6,160 nt of DNA from an uncultured Opitutia bacterium (lineage in GTDB: Bacteria > Verrucomicrobiota > Verrucomicrobiia > Opitutales > UBA953): positions 1 to 6,160 of the forward strand of contig CAIXQT010000347.1 in NCBI GenBank assembly GCA_903921665.1. Reading direction: 5' to 3'. A model generated the notes under the pieces. That model was not told the DNA's origin and ran no database searches. It saw only the letters and a list, made by a program, of their open reading frames with translations. Position numbers and translations under genes: made by a program. The first letter of the stretch is position 1, and each line of letters starts with the position of its first letter. Positions 5,378-6,160 of the stretch are shown here, in pieces.

Positions 5378-6160
5378 ATGTGCGGCATCGCCGGATATCT
5401 CGGAGGTTTCGACTCCGCTCTCCTTTCCCAGATGGGCAAGGCCCAGGGCCATCGTGGTCCGGATGGCGCCGATGTCTGGTCTGGTGAACGCGTCGGCCTA
5501 TCGCACGTCCGGCTGGCAATCCTCGACCTTTCGGAGTCCGGCCGTCAGCCGATGCCTTCCGCGGACGGAAGGGTCATCGTCACCTTCAACGGCGAGATCT
5601 ATAATTACCGCGAGCTACGTCGTCGGCTCGAGCGGGAAGGCGAAACCTTCCGCGGCGGCAGCGATACCGAGGTCCTCGCCAACCTGCTCGCCCGGCATGG
5701 CGAGAAATGCCTGCCTTGGCTCAATGGTATCTTCGCCTTCGCCGCCTGGTTTCCGGCGGAGCGGCGGATGCTGCTCGCGCGCGACGCCGCTGGCGTGAAG
5801 CCGCTCTATTGGGCGCGCACCCCCGCGGGCCATGGCTTCGCTTCCGAGATCAAAGCGCTGCGCTGTCTACCTGAGGTCGACCTCACGCCGGATCCGGCCG
5901 CGATCGCCTCTTACCTCACGCTCCATTATGCGCCCGGCGAGGGCACGCCGGTCAAAGGCATGCGCAAGGTGCTGCCCGGCACGTTCGTCGAATGGCGCGA
6001 AGGGCAGGCTCCCGTGGTGCGACGTTTCGGGCCCGTCAGCTTCGCGCAGGAGATCCAGCCCTTCTCGGATAAGCAGGCCATCGATGGCCTTCGACATTAT
6101 CTTGATCAAGCAGTCCGCCGCCAGCTCGTCTCGGACGTCCCGCTCGGCGGCTTTCTTTCC
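5378..6160 (+). CDS. AsnB-type glutamine-dependent amidotransferase (N-terminal part; runs off the window)
   Basis: The 261 visible residues contain the class II glutamine amidotransferase domain. Cys2 in MCGIAGY is the catalytic nucleophile once Met1 is removed. The other glutaminase residues also match asparagine synthetase B: HRGPDG (25-30), Arg45 in VRLAILDL, FNGEIYNY (70-77) with Asn71-Gly72, and Asp96 in GSDTE. The frame is open to the edge and stops within SDVPLGGFLS, immediately before the expected SGGxDSS ATP-pyrophosphatase loop of the synthetase domain, so it is truncated only by the window. In AsnB the domains pass ammonia to an adenylated aspartate. In polysaccharide loci, relatives such as WbpS are thought to amidate sugar carboxylates. 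Given its position 3 nt behind a glycosyltransferase gene, sugar amidation is more likely than housekeeping asparagine synthesis, but this is inference. An exosortase-linked amidotransferase is another possibility. Confidence 0.9.
   Translation, partial: MCGIAGYLGGFDSALLSQMGKAQGHRGPDGADVWSGERVGLSHVRLAILDLSESGRQPMPSADGRVIVTFNGEIYNYRELRRRLEREGETFRGGSDTEVLANLLARHGEKCLPWLNGIFAFAAWFPAERRMLLARDAAGVKPLYWARTPAGHGFASEIKALRCLPEVDLTPDPAAIASYLTLHYAPGEGTPVKGMRKVLPGTFVEWREGQAPVVRRFGPVSFAQEIQPFSDKQAIDGLRHYLDQAVRRQLVSDVPLGGFLS

Overview
The window is a single-strand (+) block of seven tightly packed genes from a surface-polysaccharide biosynthesis locus (O-antigen, capsule or exopolysaccharide) in a GC-rich bacterium. 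Most starts in this run lack a recognisable Shine-Dalgarno sequence, and gene junctions are 0-4 nt or overlapping. High GC with few SD sites would fit Verrucomicrobiota such as Opitutales, but no gene here fixes the lineage and that placement is a weak guess.

Layout: (1) 2-460, C-terminal end of a GT4-type glycosyltransferase that resembles the WbuB group; (2) 463-759, small acyl carrier protein; an 88-nt gap with a near-perfect palindrome and a tandem CACGTG repeat; (3) 848-1537, short-chain dehydrogenase/reductase; (4) 1538-2881, compact AMP-forming acyl ligase; (5) 2878-4212, multispanning membrane protein resembling a Wzy-type polymerase; (6) 4217-5374, complete GT4 glycosyltransferase; (7) 5378 to the window end, the glutaminase half of an AsnB-type amidotransferase, cut just before its ATP-binding loop. 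No stretch over 300 bases lacks a gene, and I saw no RNA genes, CRISPR arrays or mobile elements.

How the genes may work together: the two glycosyltransferases would add sugars to a lipid-linked repeat unit and the membrane protein would polymerise it. The ligase, carrier protein and reductase form an acyl-activation cassette: an acid is adenylated, loaded on the phosphopantetheine arm, and possibly reduced at a keto group. The acyl group would then be passed to a sugar, most plausibly an amino sugar, by an acyltransferase not seen in the window. The AsnB-like protein would convert a sugar carboxylate to an amide. The product is therefore probably a decorated polysaccharide with an acyl substituent and perhaps an amidated uronic acid. 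This is inference from gene content.

The most notable details are departures from family consensus in the cassette. The ligase has Glu where the catalytic A10 lysine is expected and Gly at the domain-hinge position, and the reductase has Thr in place of the catalytic Ser.
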